Virus record (IMG/VR): IMGVR_UViG_3300021090_000024
Location: 1-55,879 of that record
DNA: 55,879 nt
Origin: a virus
Reading direction: 5' to 3' (one strand)
Shown here piece after piece: positions 1 to 7,424 of the stretch (positions are counted from its first letter, which is position 1; each line of letters opens with the position of its first letter). Under the pieces are notes generated by a model. The model made no database searches. It was not told the origin of the DNA and saw nothing but the letters and a program-made list of their open reading frames with translations. The position numbers and the translations under genes were made by a program.

Positions 1-38
1 GCGCCTTGTGTGGCGCGCATTGTGCTTTGCGCACTGTG

Positions 39-164
39 CCCAATATCTTACATAGTGCGCGTGGCGCAGGGTATGTAAGATATTGGGATTTGGCCTCACA
101 CCACGCGCGCCGTGTGGTGTACGTGGTGCAGTGCGCATATGCGTACATGCCCAATATCTTACAT
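39..164. repeat. Three copies of a 15-bp repeat (direct and inverted)
   Basis: CCCAATATCTTACAT occurs at 39-53 and 150-164, and its exact reverse complement occurs at 73-87. These AT-rich 15-mers stand out in very GT-rich surroundings. The first two form an inverted repeat with a 19-base loop. They look like binding sites for a phage protein or origin iterons, which is inference only. Confidence 0.85.
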
Positions 165-232
165 GGCCTCGATGCATACCATACACACACCACACACGTG
201 GTCGTGTACGTGGTGGTGGTGGAGGGAAGGCA

Positions 233-252
233 ACGCACGGCGCGCCGTGCGT
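233..252. repeat. 20-bp perfect palindrome
   Basis: ACGCACGGCGCGCCGTGCGT is identical to its own reverse complement over 20 bases and sits inside the GT-rich region. A protein-dimer site or cruciform-capable site is possible, and no function is assigned. Confidence 0.85.
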
Positions 253-692
253 ACCGTGGCGCGTGGTGTGCCTACCTATCCTCAGTGCACCACACACGTG
301 GTGTGTGGTGGTGGCGCGTGGTGGTGCGTGCCCTGGCCTCAGTCTACCAGTGCACACGTGGCGCGTGGTGGGGTGTGTGCATACGTGGGCGTGGTACGTG
401 TACGTGGTGGTGGAGGGAAGGCGCGCGCCATGCGTACGTGGTGTACTCCGGCCACCACCACGCGCCACGTGGTGGGACACATGTGGTGTGTGGTGGTGAG
501 TAAGAGGAAGAGTAAGCACACCACACACAAGGTAAGTAGAGACACACAACGCAAACGTGTAAACAGAAACGCAATAGAACAAGTGTGTGACCCCACGACC
601 CCCCCACGTACAAATGTTCTAAAGAACCTATGTGCGCGTCTACCACGCGGGCACCTCCGCAGTGGACTAGGCGTCGCGCTTTGTAAGGTATA

Positions 693-836
693 CCCCTACT
701 CTCTACGCACGAGTTCCTTTTAGAATGAAAGGTAGTGCCGGTGCTGTAGGTTCACCCTGACCGAACGTACTACCCCCCTGGTGTTGCGCGCGGAGTTCCT
801 TTTATGCCCCCTAGTCTCTAAGCATGAGTTCCTTTA
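693..836 (+). promoter_or_regulatory. Direct repeats upstream of the first gene
   Basis: Two imperfect direct repeats of about 30 bases (693-723 and 807-836) share the pattern CCCCTA-TCTCTA-GC-GAGTTCCTTT-AG. A third partial copy, GAGTTCCTTTTA, lies at 793-804. The last copy ends about 20 bases before the first start codon. They could be operator or early-promoter elements. No convincing sigma70 pair is visible. Confidence 0.45.
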
Positions 837-857
837 GGGTGGTATAGGAGGTATGCA

Positions 858-1532
858 ATGAACTTTGTTGACGACGACTGGAAGCCGCACGCAAGCCATG
901 TGATGACAGAGTGGCATTCCACCATCTTGTCGATGGCTAGTAACGACCGTTTCGGAGACATCCGCGAATGTCAAAATTGTCATGGCGAAGAAGCGCGCGC
1001 TGGTGGAGCGGGGAGCCATGTCAGACATTATGAACTTGATTTTCTTTGTTGTGTAAGTCAAGTCAACGCTGAATGGGAAGAGGCGTTCGAGAAACATTTC
1101 GAACCTTCAAACTTCAGCACACCCGCTCTCAAAGCAGCGGTGGCCGAGGTATTCCGCGCGGGATGGAACGCGGCAGAGCTACAGAGGGCGATTGCATTAG
1201 AAGCAAAGCTGGAAATTGCTACCGAGAGGGCTGAGCAACTTAAGGAAGCACTGAAATCAACTGCTAACGCAGAAGGAAACGCATTAGAGAGGGCTGAGAC
1301 GGCAGAGCGGGTAGCAGAACGTAATGCGGAGAAGGCGGGACTTCTGGATATTGTGGCTGATTGGCGATTAGACAAGGCAATAGAGCACTTCGGTGAATTG
1401 CTGGCCGTGAGCCGTAGTCTTGGTCGTGAGCCGAACCCAATTCTATATCGCTATCAAGGATGGCTGCTCATGTTGAAAGATAGTATTGGTGCCCTGACCA
1501 CGCCAGCGCCAACAGAGACGGAGATGAAATGA
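858..1532 (+). CDS. hypothetical protein with coiled coil
   Basis: 224-aa protein of unknown function. A strong Shine-Dalgarno site (GGAGGT, about 847-852) supports the ATG at 858. Residues about 100-165 are Ala/Glu/Arg rich with heptad-like spacing (LEAKLEIATERAEQLKEAL), suggesting a coiled coil. A Cys pair near residues 38-41 (CQNC) gives weak metal-binding potential. It is the first gene of the rightward early cluster and its stop overlaps the next start (ATGA at 1529-1532), implying translational coupling. Confidence 0.8.
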   Translation: MNFVDDDWKPHASHVMTEWHSTILSMASNDRFGDIRECQNCHGEEARAGGAGSHVRHYELDFLCCVSQVNAEWEEAFEKHFEPSNFSTPALKAAVAEVFRAGWNAAELQRAIALEAKLEIATERAEQLKEALKSTANAEGNALERAETAERVAERNAEKAGLLDIVADWRLDKAIEHFGELLAVSRSLGREPNPILYRYQGWLLMLKDSIGALTTPAPTETEMK

Positions 1533-1669
1533 GTAAGAAGCCTGACTGTCAGAAAGATGGTCATCTCTTCAGTATTGCGCCGTCGCGTGTCTTAGGTTGG
1601 GGACGTGTACCTGTAGCTCAATGCCTCCATTGCCCTTATCGGCGTGTCTATTGGGAGTGGTTGGTATGA
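1529..1669 (+). CDS. small Cys-containing protein
   Basis: 46-aa frame starting in a 4-base overlap with the previous stop. It has Cys7 and a C-x2-C pair at residues 32-35 (CLHC) followed by Pro-Tyr-Arg-Arg, so a small zinc ribbon is plausible. No function is recognised. It ends TGA at 1667-1669, overlapping an ATG at 1666. The same frame reopens after this TGA into a sensible Cys-pair protein (see the next entry). Confidence 0.6.
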   Translation: MSKKPDCQKDGHLFSIAPSRVLGWGRVPVAQCLHCPYRRVYWEWLV

Positions 1670-1867
1670 CCACTAACGCCGAGGGCCAGGGGTGGCCATG
1701 ATGACTACCAGTGGCGGTGTGAGCGCTGCCCTGGCGCTGGTCTCGACGCGCGCGACGTATTGCGCGAGTGGGGCGGCGTCAACGTCTATAGTGGTGGGAA
1801 GGGGATTGAGATGTGGCTTATAGCTAACGACATCCCTTGTTTCTATGTACATGGTGATCTATATTGA
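1666..1867 (+). pseudogene. small CxxC protein gene, apparently frameshifted
   Basis: The ATG at 1666 opens only 11 codons. One base on, from about 1697 to the TGA at 1865-1867, a frame reads HDDYQWRCERC, then GGVNVYSGGKGIEMWLIAND, which looks like genuine protein with a C-x2-C pair. It has no ATG, GTG or TTG of its own. A +1 shift near 1696 joins the two parts, so this is a sequencing error, a broken gene, or programmed recoding. The distal frame is also in phase with the upstream 46-aa gene across its single TGA. Confidence 0.55.
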
Positions 1868-1911
1868 ACTTGCACGGCTCCGAGTCAAAGTACCGGAAGC
1901 AAAGGAGAGAT

Positions 1912-2352
1912 ATGAACATCCCATTTGAAAACCCTATGTTACTCGTGAAGGAGACACGGCTGAACGCGGTCGGTCTCGTGTTTGTTAAGGCGGAGGGCGC
2001 GTCGCGTCCTGTGCCTGTAGAGATGGAGAACCGGCGTGTCGGCGAAGTAGTCGACATCCCTGGCCCCTCCGTTCATTTCACCTGGTGGTCGGAGTATGGC
2101 CCTGCGCCCGTGCCTGGCGACTGGCTGGATATGCGCCTCACCAAGCTCGTGCATGATGAGGTTTACCTCTCGGCAGATGAGGCGGTGGCGCGCGATAGGC
2201 TCCGGCGGAGCGAGATCGAGGCTGCGGCAGTAGTGTTAGATGAAGAGGGGCGCGTCTTACGAATGGACGAGCGTTTGCAATTTAACACTGCGGGCCTACG
2301 TTTCCTTGTTGTCCCGCATGACGAATATGCGCGGCTGTATCACTTAGTCTAG
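1912..2352 (+). CDS. hypothetical protein
   Basis: 146-aa protein with no recognised family. The ATG at 1912 is preferred over an upstream TTG at 1864 because AAAGGAG lies at 1901-1907. The sequence has a central Trp-rich stretch (HFTWWSEYGPAPVPGDWLD) and a mixed alpha/beta composition, with no signal peptide or membrane segment. It belongs to the rightward chain of small accessory genes. Confidence 0.75.
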   Translation: MNIPFENPMLLVKETRLNAVGLVFVKAEGASRPVPVEMENRRVGEVVDIPGPSVHFTWWSEYGPAPVPGDWLDMRLTKLVHDEVYLSADEAVARDRLRRSEIEAAAVVLDEEGRVLRMDERLQFNTAGLRFLVVPHDEYARLYHLV

Positions 2353-2389
2353 GAAATGACGAAGGGCCGTGCACCCTTTTGGAGACGCC

Positions 2390-2596
2390 ATGACTCGCAG
2401 CTACAGGCCTTACACTTATCACGGTTATAGTTACCCATCTATCTTCGCCAACCGTCTCGGTTGGTTCTTTTGGAAGCGCCTCTTCTGCCGCACCGGTTGG
2501 CACCTGTGGGATGAAGTATGGTCGCTGGACTTCCACGGCCTCTTTTGTGATGCGTGCGAGATTGAGGAAGAGATTAAAGATGCCGCCGACGTTTAA
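2390..2596 (+). CDS. small aromatic Cys-containing protein
   Basis: 68-aa protein. The ATG at 2390 follows TTTGGAG at 2378-2384, and an in-frame GTG at 2369 is less likely. It is Tyr/Trp-rich with HLWDEVW and a C-terminal FCDAC pair. This layout recurs in small phage proteins, but I know of no function. Its last bases overlap the next gene. Confidence 0.7.
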   Translation: MTRSYRPYTYHGYSYPSIFANRLGWFFWKRLFCRTGWHLWDEVWSLDFHGLFCDACEIEEEIKDAADV

Positions 2597-2732
2597 GTTC
2601 TGCGGTAAGTGTGGTGAGATGTACGTCTATATGCGCGTGCATAAGATCATGAGCGGGCATCGTCCCACGCCGCCGCCCACGATGCCGGAGCGTTCGATGG
2701 GCATCAGACAAGATCGTGTAGGCGGGCTATGA
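2580..2732 (+). CDS. small zinc-ribbon-like protein
   Basis: 50-aa protein beginning MPPTFKFCGKCGEMY, with a C-x2-C knuckle at residues 8-11. The ATG at 2580 overlaps the end of the preceding gene. Longer in-frame starts lie deep inside that gene and lack ribosome sites. The C-terminal half is Pro/Met/Arg rich. It ends in an ATGA overlap with the next gene. Function is unknown. Confidence 0.65.
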   Translation: MPPTFKFCGKCGEMYVYMRVHKIMSGHRPTPPPTMPERSMGIRQDRVGGL

Positions 2733-2992
2733 GCATTCGTTGGCGGAAAGATGGGCGAATGCTATGTGCGGCTATGACAGAGCCGGAAGAGAACGACACA
2801 TACATAGACGACCGGCTGCACTATCAATTATCTGTAATCTCGCGCACCATTCTCGCGGACGTGAATCATGAGACAAACGGCCTATGGCATTGGGTTCATA
2901 ATGATTTCCTGCGTGTCGAAGCGGAGCACGCCGTCATTGCCAGATTGGAAAAAGCATGTACGCCATCAACATCACCGCTAGTCTCGATTTAG
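2729..2992 (+). CDS. conserved small phage protein
   Basis: 87-aa protein starting MSIRWRKDGRMLCAAMTEPE. This opening, with the later DTYIDDRLHYQLSVIS and NGLWHW elements, resembles a small protein I have seen in many actinophage and environmental phage genomes, though its function is unknown. The start overlaps the previous stop by four bases. A function in early takeover is only contextual inference. Confidence 0.75.
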   Translation: MSIRWRKDGRMLCAAMTEPEENDTYIDDRLHYQLSVISRTILADVNHETNGLWHWVHNDFLRVEAEHAVIARLEKACTPSTSPLVSI

Positions 2993-3201
2993 AACGCTAC
3001 ACTGCGCTCGCGAAACTGCGCGCTTATGGCGGCTCTCACTATGAGGATGGCTGGCTCACCTATCGTGTTGAATTACATGATGTGGAAGTGGCTGATGAAT
3101 GGGTGGCGGAGCACGCCACGGCGGGCTTTTCGCTGTCGCGCCGCGATGAGAAACGGCTGAAGGAAATGGAGAAGGAGGACGACGATGGAAATCTCGCGTA
3201 A
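2956..3201 (+). CDS. hypothetical protein
   Basis: 81-aa acidic protein with a charged Lys/Glu/Asp-rich C-terminus (KRLKEMEKEDDD). It overlaps the preceding gene by 37 bases and the next by 17, as is usual in this tightly packed cluster. No domain is recognised. Confidence 0.65.
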   Translation: MYAINITASLDLERYTALAKLRAYGGSHYEDGWLTYRVELHDVEVADEWVAEHATAGFSLSRRDEKRLKEMEKEDDDGNLA

Positions 3202-3406
3202 GGATTTGCTCAAAGTCGGCGATGCCATGCGCTATGTTAATTGGGCGGGGCCATGTATGCGTGGATATGTAACGCGCGTTGGGCGGACACGCTACAATGT
3301 AGATGATGGCCGCGCCTACATCTACTTCTTCGAGGCGCATACTGAGCCATGCGAGCGCTGCACCGATCATCCGCAGACGGATTATCCACGAGGATACGAT
3401 CTATAG
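3185..3406 (+). CDS. hypothetical protein, beta-rich with Cys pair
   Basis: 73-aa protein. The GGAGG at about 3174-3178 supports the ATG at 3185. The body looks like a small beta barrel (GYVTRVGRTRYNVDDGRAYI) followed by a C-terminal CERC pair. Unknown function. A dyad-rich control region follows its stop, so it probably ends a transcription or translation unit. Confidence 0.7.
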   Translation: MEISRKDLLKVGDAMRYVNWAGPCMRGYVTRVGRTRYNVDDGRAYIYFFEAHTEPCERCTDHPQTDYPRGYDL

Positions 3407-3466
3407 TGCCGTAACATTTTCACGGCACAGGCGTTTTTCACAGTAGCGGTGAAAATATTAGGAGGA
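3407..3466 (+). promoter_or_regulatory. two adjacent inverted repeats in an intergenic gap
   Basis: TGCCGT (3407-3412) pairs with ACGGCA (3422-3427), and TTTTCAC (3435-3441) pairs with GTGAAAA (3449-3455). CATTTTCAC in the first loop can also pair with GTGAAAAT, giving alternative folds. A strong AGGAGG follows at 3460-3465. It may be an operator or attenuator for the next operon. There is no T-run, so it is not a typical terminator. Confidence 0.5.
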
Positions 3467-3472
3467 ATGAAA

Positions 3473-3565
3473 ATGATAACTGTTCGACTACTCGCGTATT
3501 ACGTTTTTATCTTTGGTGTCGTTGTAGTAATGGCGCAATGCCTAAGCGGTGGGGCGATCTACTGA
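3473..3565 (+). CDS. very small membrane protein
   Basis: 30-aa peptide beginning MITVRLLAYYVFIFGVVVVM, one predicted transmembrane helix from about residue 5 to 22 and a short polar tail with one Cys. The ATG at 3473 sits 7 bases after AGGAGG. An earlier ATG at 3467 is too close. The stop overlaps the next start (TGATG). Confidence 0.6.
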   Translation: MITVRLLAYYVFIFGVVVVMAQCLSGGAIY

Positions 3566-3915
3566 TGAAATCCCTCGAAGCTATTAAGGCGGAGAACATC
3601 GCCAACGCTTGTAACGGTATCGAAGGCGGAAGACACGACCTTCGCATTCAAGGCCATCCGAATTTTTCTCGCATCTATAGAGAATTCGCCACAGCCGACA
3701 ATCTCGACGTGGAGCTTACCTGCATCAAATGCGGTATCTCACGTAAGTGGCTAGGCGATCCCGACCGCCCAATCCGCGATCTACTCATCAGCCTGTATTC
3801 CGAACATGCGCTAGTGCCCACACCAGATGGTTATTTGTCCATCGAGAACCCCGTTCTGCTGCTCGATAAACTGACAGAGATCACAGAAATTCTCGCGGAG
3901 GAAGCCGATGTATGA
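3565..3915 (+). CDS. hypothetical protein with Cys pair
   Basis: 116-aa protein. ATG 3565 overlaps the previous stop. The upstream in-frame ATG 3538 lies inside the membrane-peptide gene without its own ribosome site. It contains LTCIKCGISRKW (C-x2-C) around residue 53, preceded by a His-containing segment, a possible zinc site. Function unknown. Confidence 0.7.
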   Translation: MKSLEAIKAENIANACNGIEGGRHDLRIQGHPNFSRIYREFATADNLDVELTCIKCGISRKWLGDPDRPIRDLLISLYSEHALVPTPDGYLSIENPVLLLDKLTEITEILAEEADV

Positions 3916-4207
3916 GTCCAATGCCTTACGTACCATGACTCCCGAAGAAGTGGCGGAATGGGAACAAGCCTTGGATGCACTAGAAGCAGCACAAACTTAC
4001 TCCCTCCGAAATTTCAAACAATTCAAAGGCGCGGCTGACTGGTCTCTCGACTTCACGTTCGACTTCTGCCGTCAGGGTAAGTTGCTGCGCAATCCATTTT
4101 GGGTACGGCCCCTAACTCCTAACCACAATACGCTCACACTTTTCGGGATTATTCTATTCCGTCTAAGTTTGCGTGTGGTGCTTAGTTGCACAAAGGCAAA
4201 TGTCTAA
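3908..4207 (+). CDS. hypothetical protein
   Basis: 99-aa frame overlapping the preceding stop. The first 60 residues look ordinary (MTPEEVAEWEQALDALEAA). The last 35 are hydrophobic and basic, unlike the rest, so a frameshift or alternative reading of the 3' part is possible. The stop overlaps the next ATG (TAATG). Confidence 0.6.
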   Translation: MYESNALRTMTPEEVAEWEQALDALEAAQTYSLRNFKQFKGAADWSLDFTFDFCRQGKLLRNPFWVRPLTPNHNTLTLFGIILFRLSLRVVLSCTKANV

Positions 4208-4539
4208 TGGGACAGTTAATAAAAATTGACGAAGGCTTTTGGCAGATGGTCTATACCGATGCGGAAGTTGAGGCTGCATGGTTAAAGCCGGATCGCTATT
4301 TCTTGAGCCGCATGTTCGAAGGAGAATTTTACACAGCAAAAGTAAAGTGCACCAAAGACACGGCCATCGAAATCGCTCAACTTTGGCTCACAAAAATCTT
4401 CACCGATCCAGCCTGTCAATACTACGATGGTCAACGGCTTTGGCTTTACTGCGGAGCCGCAGGGAGCAACGCGGCCACTGTCCTTGCCGCTACTGAAGCC
4501 CTCATCGATGGTTATCTTGCTGCTATACGTAAAGCCTAA
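4207..4539 (+). CDS. hypothetical protein
   Basis: 110-aa protein starting MGQLIKIDEGFWQMVYTDAE. The start is set by the TAATG overlap with the preceding stop, and an upstream TTG is not supported. It is a mixed alpha/beta sequence ending ALIDGYLAAIRKA. No family recognised. Confidence 0.7.
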   Translation: MGQLIKIDEGFWQMVYTDAEVEAAWLKPDRYFLSRMFEGEFYTAKVKCTKDTAIEIAQLWLTKIFTDPACQYYDGQRLWLYCGAAGSNAATVLAATEALIDGYLAAIRKA

Positions 4540-4540
4540 C

Positions 4541-5137
4541 ATGATCGAAGAAGTAGCAGAGCTTCGGCAAGGTTGGCGCACAGTAGCGATTGATCCAACT
4601 GGCACCATGTATGGCCATCGTTCACATGATGTCTTAGCTTCCTATGATTTACAAGCCGAGTGTCGTCCAATTGTAAATGAGGATGCAGCCCAACACTGGA
4701 CGAATTTTACCTTAGCCCAACGACAGGCTTTAGCTGCTAAGCATCTAGCTACTGGCGAATGTGGTTGCGGTTATTATGTTCTAAGTGATCCGCCTTTCGA
4801 GCGTATGCTTGGCGGATGGAGATGGGAGCAGCAACTTGTCACGCATTATTATAAACAGGCAGGCGTTAGTCAGACTTATTGGCATTGCGCAGTTTTTGTA
4901 ACCTATTGGGGTTATGCGGCTAAATTTGATGTGCCTCTAAGTTTCGTCAACGACCTGGCGGATGAAGAACGTGAAAAACGCTGGATAAGACGGGTACAAT
5001 TTGTTCGGCATGAGGCTATAATTGTACCTAATGCAATGACTGTTAAGCTTATAGCAGATATTCAATCTATCTACACTGTACCAGTCATGCATTTAGAGGA
5101 GTGGCAAAATGGAAACCGGCAAACAACGCAAGATTGA
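4541..5137 (+). CDS. hypothetical protein
   Basis: 198-aa protein. ATG 4541 directly follows the preceding stop, while the longer in-frame start at 4427 lies inside the upstream gene. The sequence is Trp- and Tyr-rich with a Cys pair (GECGCGYY) near residue 80. No catalytic motif is recognised. Confidence 0.7.
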   Translation: MIEEVAELRQGWRTVAIDPTGTMYGHRSHDVLASYDLQAECRPIVNEDAAQHWTNFTLAQRQALAAKHLATGECGCGYYVLSDPPFERMLGGWRWEQQLVTHYYKQAGVSQTYWHCAVFVTYWGYAAKFDVPLSFVNDLADEEREKRWIRRVQFVRHEAIIVPNAMTVKLIADIQSIYTVPVMHLEEWQNGNRQTTQD

Positions 5138-5237
5138 AATCATCCAAGCACCTGTGCGTGCGCCACAGCTTCAGCCAGTACGTGTACCAGATCGTGAGCG
5201 CGAAGCCGTGCCAGCGGGCGCACCCCAACGTCGATGA
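5109..5237 (+). CDS. small Pro-rich basic phage protein
   Basis: 42-aa protein METGKQRKIEIIQAP, then a Pro/Val/Arg-rich tail. Short proteins with a KIEII-AP-P pattern occur in many siphophages, always of unknown function. It overlaps the end of the upstream gene, has a GAGG-like site near 5097, and its TGA overlaps the next ATG. Confidence 0.65.
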   Translation: METGKQRKIEIIQAPVRAPQLQPVRVPDREREAVPAGAPQRR

Positions 5238-5587
5238 GATTACTCATCACTGGCTCACGTGGATTTGATAACCGAAAGTTGATGCATCGAGTCCTCCTTG
5301 AGGCTTGGGATAATGGTTATCGCGTTCTTATCCATGGCGCTGCGAGAGGTGCCGACCGTCTAGCCGCAGAAGTGGGAGAACGAATTGGTTTTGAAATCGA
5401 GGCCTATCCGGTACGTCGACAACTCGATGGGCCGTGGCCCGCTGCCGGTGTGAAGCGGAACAGTCGGATGCTCGAAGAGAGTCAGCCGCATATATGCTTC
5501 GCCTTCCCTCTAGCCGATAGCAGAGGCACGTGGGATATGGTGAATAAGTGCAAGGCGGCGGATGTACCATATGTGATTTGCACGTAA
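5234..5587 (+). CDS. DUF2493 / YspA-like SLOG-family protein
   Basis: 117-aa protein with the hallmarks of the YspA/DUF2493 group of the SLOG (DprA/LOG-like) superfamily: LLITGSRGF (residues 4-11), HGAARGAD (about 34-41), an R-N-S/E-rich segment (AAGVKRNSRM, about 71-80) and a late AFPL-x-SRGTWDMV stretch. The family has a Rossmann-like fold and is thought to bind a nucleotide or nucleic-acid ligand. Its phage role is unproven. ATGA overlap with the upstream gene. Confidence 0.9.
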   Translation: MRLLITGSRGFDNRKLMHRVLLEAWDNGYRVLIHGAARGADRLAAEVGERIGFEIEAYPVRRQLDGPWPAAGVKRNSRMLEESQPHICFAFPLADSRGTWDMVNKCKAADVPYVICT

Positions 5588-5601
5588 ACTAAGGTTGGCG
5601 C

Positions 5602-5844
5602 ATGATGCTAGATATGATCACATTTGCAATCCTATGGGTCGGGATTCTCAATCTCCCCCGTATCGTGAGATTGATCCGACGGGGTTTCTCCTTCCTATTC
5701 AAGGACATGGCTTGGTGTGCCTTTGGCTTCCATCGCTGGAACGAATGGCGTCACGATGGCCGGTACATCCGCCAATACAAAGCCGACATTCGGCTCTGCA
5801 CCATCACAGGCTGTCGAGCACGTCAGGAGCGTTCCTATGTCTAA
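5602..5844 (+). CDS. small membrane-anchored protein with zinc-like Cys/His
   Basis: 80-aa protein with an N-terminal hydrophobic segment (MITFAILWVGILNL), then a basic region and a W-CAFGFHRWNEW plus CTITGC arrangement that could bind a metal. ATG 5602 is chosen; ATG 5605 is equally possible. A second frame in this stretch is a shadow. Function unknown. Confidence 0.65.
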   Translation: MMLDMITFAILWVGILNLPRIVRLIRRGFSFLFKDMAWCAFGFHRWNEWRHDGRYIRQYKADIRLCTITGCRARQERSYV

Positions 5845-6322
5845 TGCACCGTATCCGCACTGCGATTCTTTGGTACTTCATGCCCCAGGAGAATGCGTGT
5901 TCTGTGACGACCGGCCTGATCTTCAAGCCTATCGACAAGAGCATGGTTTGAATTTCACCGGTCATGGGCCTGACATGGCCTCAGCACGGCGTCCGGTCGA
6001 GACCATCAACCAATGGTCTGGAAATCGGCCTGTTACCCAAACCGATATAGATGATTTCTCCACACAAACCCGTCGCACATTCAACTTGATGGTAGCCACT
6101 AAGACGGTACTCGGCGAAGTGAATGTAGTTTGTGATCGCTGTCGCAAAGAGGTTACGGGCTGGAATACTGTACAAGGTACGTCAAACTTTTATGCACTTC
6201 GGCCAGACGATTCACGGGAGTTCCCTTGGGCCTCGTGCTTTGGGCCGGATGAGGTAATCATTTGCGATGCCTGCATGTATGCTGACCCAGGCTACATCGC
6301 AGCATACGGGTCACGTGGCTGA
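5837..6322 (+). CDS. hypothetical Cys-rich protein
   Basis: 161-aa protein. AGGAG at 5825-5829 fixes the ATG at 5837, inside the previous gene. Three CxxC pairs are visible: ECVFC (about residues 18-21), VCDRC (about 101-104) and ICDAC (about 145-148), suggesting one or two zinc-ribbon folds. Its stop overlaps the next start. Confidence 0.75.
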   Translation: MSNAPYPHCDSLVLHAPGECVFCDDRPDLQAYRQEHGLNFTGHGPDMASARRPVETINQWSGNRPVTQTDIDDFSTQTRRTFNLMVATKTVLGEVNVVCDRCRKEVTGWNTVQGTSNFYALRPDDSREFPWASCFGPDEVIICDACMYADPGYIAAYGSRG

Positions 6323-6555
6323 TGGACGATCTAGTAGAGTACGCTTTAGAAAACGATGGACAGCGCCGACGCATTCGTGAATTGCTTGTGCTCCTTCGTA
6401 AGTCACATGATCTCATGGATGACTACAACGTGCAGCATGATCCGCAACAAAAGGTGCCGCGTTGCCTCTGGTGCCATACTCAAGGCGTTGACATTTTTGG
6501 TCAAATGCACACAACTGATTGCATACTCGTGCAGATCAGATTAGCAACACAATAA
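6322..6555 (+). CDS. hypothetical protein with Cys pair
   Basis: 77-aa protein starting MDDLVEYALENDGQRRRIRE, a helical N-terminus followed by CLWCHTQG and a late HTTDC, which together could form a Cys/His metal site. ATG overlaps the upstream stop. Unknown function. Confidence 0.7.
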   Translation: MDDLVEYALENDGQRRRIRELLVLLRKSHDLMDDYNVQHDPQQKVPRCLWCHTQGVDIFGQMHTTDCILVQIRLATQ

Positions 6556-6567
6556 CGGAGGAAAGAA

Positions 6568-6732
6568 ATGCCTGAATTGACGATTTGGCGACTACGGGAT
6601 TTTGACGATGATCGCGGCCCATTCAGTGATTGTACTCAGGCTGAAGTTATGGCTGCTATCGCAAATGGCGATGCAGTGGCAGAGTATGTATCGATAGAAG
6701 AGCCAGAGGTGCCGGATGCCCTTCGGCCCTAA
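6568..6732 (+). CDS. small acidic protein
   Basis: 54-aa protein beginning MPELTIWRLRDFDDDRG. ACGGAGGAAAG at 6555-6565 is a strong ribosome site. The C-terminal half is Ala/Glu/Asp rich. It overlaps the next gene in a different frame by 17 bases. No recognised family. Confidence 0.65.
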   Translation: MPELTIWRLRDFDDDRGPFSDCTQAEVMAAIANGDAVAEYVSIEEPEVPDALRP

Positions 6733-6895
6733 CTGCGAATACGCTACCTTCGATGAGTGTGTAAAGGCAAACAAGGATAAGAAAGACCCTGACGCCTATT
6801 GCGCTACCATCATGCGTGACACCGAAGAGCACTGCAAAAACAAGAGCTTCGTGACTGTTATGCGCGATCTCTTCACGCGGTTTAAGCGAGGATGA
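6716..6895 (+). CDS. small conserved Cys-containing phage protein
   Basis: 59-aa protein with MPFGPNCEYATFDECVKANK, then DPDAYCATIMRDTEEHC. The pattern F-x2-C-V-x-A/D-x-N-x(4)-DP-AYC is one I associate with short phage domains sometimes found at the ends of prohead proteases or alone; the role is unknown. Four Cys residues could bind metal. It starts inside the previous gene. Confidence 0.65.
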   Translation: MPFGPNCEYATFDECVKANKDKKDPDAYCATIMRDTEEHCKNKSFVTVMRDLFTRFKRG

Positions 6896-6896
6896 T

Positions 6897-7424
6897 GTGG
6901 CTGAAATCCCTGTAGAGGAATTGACATTAAGCACCGTCTTTAGGGTGAAGCGTGTGAGGCTTCACCCCAATGATTTGCATACAATTTTTCTTACCTGTTA
7001 TTCCGGCTCTCTAGTAGCCATGACGCTATATACTAATGGGTCGGAACCATGCCCCTTTTTGGAGGGCGACTTTTACGGCACAGAGATAAGTCAACATGGC
7101 GATTGGCATCTCGTGCGTTTGCCGCAAACCACAATCGATTATATTAGAATTGAAGAAGCTGCAATTGCAGCGCTCTCACCGGCTGAAAAGGCTAAGCGCA
7201 CTAAGGCATGGCATAACAGAGTTCGAACCATTTCTGAAGAAATACGTCGAGAAAAGCTTCGACATCATGCTACTGATTCTGAAGAACAGTGTGAATCTAA
7301 ATTGTTTCTTTCACAAAATGAGGCTCCAATTAACTGCCAGTATGTCTTAGGACATTCTGGATCGCATTGGAATGGACGCGGTATGGGCGACGGTTATACA
7401 TGGGATGATGCTGATGTGCTGTAA
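6897..7424 (+). CDS. hypothetical protein
   Basis: 175-aa protein read from GTG 6897, just after the upstream stop, with GAGG at 6888-6891. No ATG lies near the start in this frame. The N-terminal half looks like a beta-rich domain and the middle is charged helix (AEKAKRTKAWHNRVRTISEE). The C-terminus has C-x(15)-C and a GHSGSHWNG segment. Function unknown. Confidence 0.7.
   Translation: MAEIPVEELTLSTVFRVKRVRLHPNDLHTIFLTCYSGSLVAMTLYTNGSEPCPFLEGDFYGTEISQHGDWHLVRLPQTTIDYIRIEEAAIAALSPAEKAKRTKAWHNRVRTISEEIRREKLRHHATDSEEQCESKLFLSQNEAPINCQYVLGHSGSHWNGRGMGDGYTWDDADVL

Larger units (their letters stand above)
1..500. repeat. GT-rich repetitive non-coding region
   Basis: About 500 bases dominated by GTG, GTGG and CAC runs with alternating purine-pyrimidine character. 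ACGTGG occurs at least nine times between about 120 and 470, and CACGTG half-palindromes recur. A GTGGTGGAGGGAAGGC-type block appears twice (about 212-231 and 404-422). Frames across it are open on both strands only because of this composition, and their translations are low-complexity Val/Trp/His/Thr protein. A genome end, replication origin or control region is possible. I cannot choose between them. Confidence 0.75.

Noticed and set aside
6-723. Several long overlapping open frames in the first 700 bases on both strands
   Set aside because: They translate into low-complexity Val/Trp/His/Thr-rich sequence caused by the GT-rich repeats, have no ribosome sites, and overlap each other in many frames.
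1851-1928. 25-codon frame overlapping the start of the 1912 gene
   Set aside because: No good ribosome site, overlaps real genes on both sides, and the composition is not convincing.
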